From Conidiobolus incongruus B7586 (Eukaryota; Entomophthoromycota; Entomophthoromycetes; Entomophthorales; Conidiobolaceae), in NCBI GenBank assembly GCA_000697335.1, contig JNEM01017028.1, forward strand, positions 1 through 20,067: a DNA stretch of 20,067 nt, given 5' to 3'. Made by a program: the position numbers and the translations under genes. Below the pieces are notes generated by a model. It did no database searches and was not told the origin of the DNA. It worked only from the letters and a program-made list of their open reading frames with translations. Shown in pieces: positions 17,183-20,067 of the stretch; the first letter of the stretch is position 1, and each line of letters begins with the position of its first letter.

Positions 17183-19386
17183 ATGGCAGGCAGAGTCAAT
17201 TTATCAACACACGGTGCTGAGTTAAAAAGAGCTTATCTCTCTGTATTGGATGCAAATAGCTCTAACACATATTGCATTTTTGGTTATGATAAAGGCACCA
17301 ACGATTTGAAAGTGGTAGAAGAAGGAGGTAATTGTCCAATTCTCAACATTAAACTTGTTTCTAATTAGTATATTTCCAACCTTTTAGATGGAGATTTAGA
17401 TGATTTTGTCGAACACTTTGATGATGGATTATTATTATATGGTTTTATAAGAATCAAGGATCCCAACACTAATCTTCCTAAATTTATTTTTGTTTCATGG
17501 GTAATTTTATACTATTCTATATATCTAAAATATCAATATATTAATATATTTTACAGTGTGGTGAAGGTGTTCCTATGTTCAAAAAAGGCTCTTTCCCAAG
17601 TCATTTGGGCGATGTTATGGCTTTCATGAAGGTAAATATCTATCCAAAATTTTTATGCTTTAATTTATTAAGCGAATGAACTTTAGGGTTATCATATTCA
17701 TATTGATGCTAGAGATGAGGTAACTCACTTCAAAATTGTTTATAATGCAATTTTATTTATTTTATTTGAAACAGAGTGATATCAACCCTCAGCAAATCAT
17801 GAAAAGAGTTAATGAAAGTTCAGGCGCCAAATATTCTTATCATGAGCAAGCTAAACAACAAACGAGTCAACCTCCTGCTCTTCCTAAATCCAAGGTATGT
17901 GAGTTTGTCCTTTAAAAAGTCTTGATCGAAATCTAACCCTTATTTTGAATTATAGGCTCCTCCTGTCGTTCCTACAAAATCCACAGTATCTGTTAGAAGT
18001 ACAGCTGTGAATACTACTACAAATACCAATCCATCAGTAAGAAACTTAGCAACCAAATCAACACCTCTCGCTCGAGTCGATACCCCTATTCCTCCTTTGG
18101 TTTCTTCTCCTGTAGACGATCGTATCGCTCCAGTCAGATCCGTCTATCAAAAAGTATCGCTTCCCCGTCCCAAGCCTCTTCAAAATCGCTTTTTAGAGCA
18201 AGCTGCACAGGCAGAGCGCGAAAGAAGAGAGGAGGCTGCCCGTGAACGCGAGAGACGTGATAGAGAGTATCAGGAGCAAATCAAATTGCAGCAACAGCAA
18301 GAAAAATTAAAGCAACAGGAAGAGCTTTTTAAACTCCAACAACAAGAAGAGTTAGATCAACAACAATCTCAACAACGTGACCTTGAAGCTGAAAGAGAAG
18401 CTGCCCGTGAACAAGAAAGACAAAAGCAGATTGAAGAAGAGAAGAGACAAGCTGAATACGAAAGACAACAAAAGGAAGCTGAAGAAGCTGCAGAACAGGA
18501 AAGGTTACGTCAAGAGCGAGAGGAGTACGAAAGACAACAAAGGGAAGCTGCAGAGCAAGAAAGGTTACGTCAAGAGCAAGCTGAATACGAAAGACAACAA
18601 AGAGAGGCTGAAGAAGCTGCAGAACAAGAAAGATTACGTCAAGAGCAAGCTGAATACGAAAGACAGCAAAGGGAAGCTGAAGAAGCTGCAGAACAAGAAA
18701 GATTACGTCAAGAGCAAGAGGAGTACGAAAGACAACAAAGGGAAGCTGAAGAAGCTGCAGAGCAAGAAAGGTTACGCCAAGAGCAAGCTGAATACGAAAG
18801 ACAGCAAAGAGAAGCTGAAGAGCAAGAAAGACTTCGTCAAGAAGAGGAAGCCCGAAAGGCTGCAGAAGAAGAGCAAAACTTATTGGCCCAGCAAGCTGAA
18901 GCTGCCAGAGAGCTTACTTATCAAGAACCAGCCAATGTTGGAACCACTCAAGATAGCGGTGAATATCTAACTGCAATTGCTCTTTACGATTATCAAGCAG
19001 ATGACGATAATGAACTTACACTGAAGGAGGGCGAAATGATTACTAAGATCCAACAAATCGAAGAAGGCTGGTGGCACGGAGTGAATGAGTCCAATCAATC
19101 AGGTATTTTCCCCTCCAACTATGTCGAAGTGGTTGACAATCTTCCTGCTGATATGGCTACTCAACCTCAAACCAATGGCCATATTGAGAACGAACAGCAA
19201 GAAGAATTACCCATTGCTATTGCCCTTTATGATTATGTTGCAGGGGATGATACTGAAATCACTTTCAACATGGATCAATATATTTATGATATCGAATTTA
19301 TTTCCGATGATTGGTGGCAAGGTTCACTTGAAACTGGAGAAAAAGGTATTTTCCCAGCTAATTACGTCAAGTTGGTTGATCAATAA
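17183..19386 (+). CDS. ABP1: Abp1/drebrin-like actin-binding protein with two SH3 domains, six exons
   Basis: Cortical actin-patch protein of the Abp1/drebrin-like family, linking F-actin and Arp2/3-driven endocytosis to SH3 ligands. Exons: 17183-17327, 17388-17500, 17557-17631, 17687-17719, 17775-17894, 17956-19386. Introns are 60, 56, 55, 55 and 61 nt. The product is 638 aa. Domains: ADF-homology domain at about 4-145 (NLSTHGAELKRAYLSV; RIKDPNTNLPKFIFVSWCGEG; SHLGDVMAFMKGYHIHIDAR); a Pro/Ser/Thr linker at 148-240 with PxxP motifs (LPRPKP); a long Glu/Gln/Arg helix at about 243-480 containing a tandem repeat; SH3-1 at about 502-555 (ALYDYQADDDNELT...EEGWWHG...GIFPSNYVEVV); and SH3-2 at about 582-636 (ALYDYVAGDDTEIT...DDWWQG...GIFPANYVKLV). 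Both SH3 domains keep the ALYDY, WW and PxNYV ligand-groove residues. No acidic DDW motif for Arp2/3 was seen. Most animal members have one SH3; two is a variant. Confidence 0.95.
18490..18840 (+). repeat. In-frame tandem repeat coding for a charged helix, mostly 69-bp units
   Basis: Five full units and one partial unit inside the ABP1-like gene, starting at 18490, 18550, 18619, 18688, 18757 and 18817 (spacings 60, 69, 69, 69, 60). The 23-residue unit is AEQERLRQEQAEYERQQREA plus EEA. Twenty-three is not a multiple of seven, and charges alternate at i,i+4, so it may form a single stable alpha-helix rather than a canonical coiled coil. The units are nearly identical in DNA, so copy number is likely to vary. 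The same stretch leaves a second + frame open from 18377 to 18970. Confidence 0.9.
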
Positions 19387-19445
19387 TTCATTAAATTTCA
19401 TTAAAAATAACACATAGTTCAATACTGTTTAAATATTGATGCCTG

Positions 19446-19501
19446 TTGAAAATCAATTTTTCAATAAGGTGTATGAATAGTTAATTTATGTACAAAATAA
19501 A
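19446..19501 (+). terminator. 3' end of the ABP1-like gene: hairpin and AATAAA
   Basis: TTGAAAA-TCAAT-TTTTCAA (19446-19464) is a 7-bp inverted repeat 60 nt after the stop. AATAAA follows at 19496-19501. It is a plausible transcript end, though both motifs are cheap in AT-rich DNA. Confidence 0.35.
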
Positions 19502-20067
19502 TTATTCACTTTTATCAATTGTAATAATAACAACCTTAATGATATTTTTTTAATGAGATTAGTTGGATTCATTTTTATATTAATTTACAATTATGGCTTT
19601 TGTAAGATCAATAATATCTTAAATATCGGATTACAATCATCACTCAGAATTAATCGATTCAACTCTGATCTTTGGACTTAACTACTAGTATTATTAATAA
19701 AATATATTACTAATTAATTAATCAAAATATAATTTTAAATACTAATTAAGTTAAATAATCCTTTTTATAAATCTTTATTATATATTATTTGATATATAAA
19801 TAAATATTAATATTAACAAATTATAATATTATATATTATTTTTATTAAGTATTTAAGGGAGAATCATTATAATAAATTTTATATTATTTTTCAAATAATA
19901 TTTTTTAATAAATATATTGGGTAAAATATAATGATATTTATTTTATATTTATAAAATTTATAAAATTAAAAATATATTACACTTTTATTTCAAATAATTG
20001 GAAAAAACTATTATATCAAATATATTCATAAAATTATAACTTATATAGTTTAAAATTCTTAGTTATT
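19502..20067. other. AT-rich right end without a recognised gene
   Basis: Extremely A+T-rich from 19690 onward. A less extreme patch at 19560-19680 contains ATGGCTTTT directly followed by GTAAGA (19593-19607). This could be a tiny first exon with a donor site, but no acceptor with a usable frame was found inside the window. Confidence 0.5.

Noticed and set aside
18377-18970. 197-codon + frame, Lys-rich
   Set aside because: Lies wholly inside the last exon of the ABP1-like gene in another frame. It is open only because the coding repeats lack stops in that frame.
19085-19417. 110-codon + frame
   Set aside because: Out-of-frame shadow over the two SH3 domains, whose own frame is unambiguous.
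1-20067. CRISPR arrays, rRNA genes, transposons or virus-like elements
   Set aside because: No regularly spaced direct repeats, rRNA cores, transposase, reverse-transcriptase or capsid motifs, or long terminal repeats were seen by eye. A search could still find very decayed copies.

Overview
The window looks like nuclear DNA from an early-diverging fungus with a very AT-rich genome. The reasons are: short spliceosomal introns (55-67 nt, all GTA...AG) in every recognised gene; a perfect TACTAAC branch point in the RPS5 intron; a Rho1 GTPase with the fungal GCKKD version of the G4 motif; a fungal Abp1/drebrin-type protein with two SH3 domains; and single dispersed tRNA genes. Long stretches between genes are about 80% A+T. 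A Conidiobolus/Entomophthorales-like source would fit, but that is a guess from composition and gene style, not a demonstrated placement.

Layout. Positions 1-480 form an unusually G-rich (on +) block that looks like the promoter and long ATG-free leader of a gene running leftward out of the window. AT-rich spacer follows, then a leftward tRNA-Thr(AGT) at 2163-2235. At 2912 and 3394 are two small rightward genes for probable secreted proteins of 83 and 77 aa. RPS5 (40S protein uS7) is at 4179-4838 with one intron. Just behind it, 4970-5430 holds remains or unresolved exons of what looks like a multi-pass membrane protein. An AT-rich gap leads to a third small secreted-protein gene (7915-8151), a clear paralogue of the one at 3394. 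Next come tRNA-Cys(GCA) at 8573-8644 and a two-exon leftward gene for proteasome assembly chaperone 4 (9085-9487), whose second exon is too short to stand out as an open frame. RHO1 (11451-12285, five exons) has a purine-rich promoter with five CCAAT boxes. A gene desert of about 4.9 kb (12286-17182) with two (TA)n tracts separates it from the ABP1-like gene (17183-19386, six exons). The right end is AT-rich with no recognised gene.

The housekeeping genes are functionally unrelated (translation, proteasome assembly, cell-wall and actin signalling), and nothing suggests an operon or a gene cluster. Rho1 and Abp1 both act on cortical actin, but their neighbourhood here need not mean anything. 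The most novel-looking content is the small secreted-protein family (3394 and 7915, perhaps with 2912), followed by RPS5's stop-free intron and the membrane-protein remains behind RPS5.
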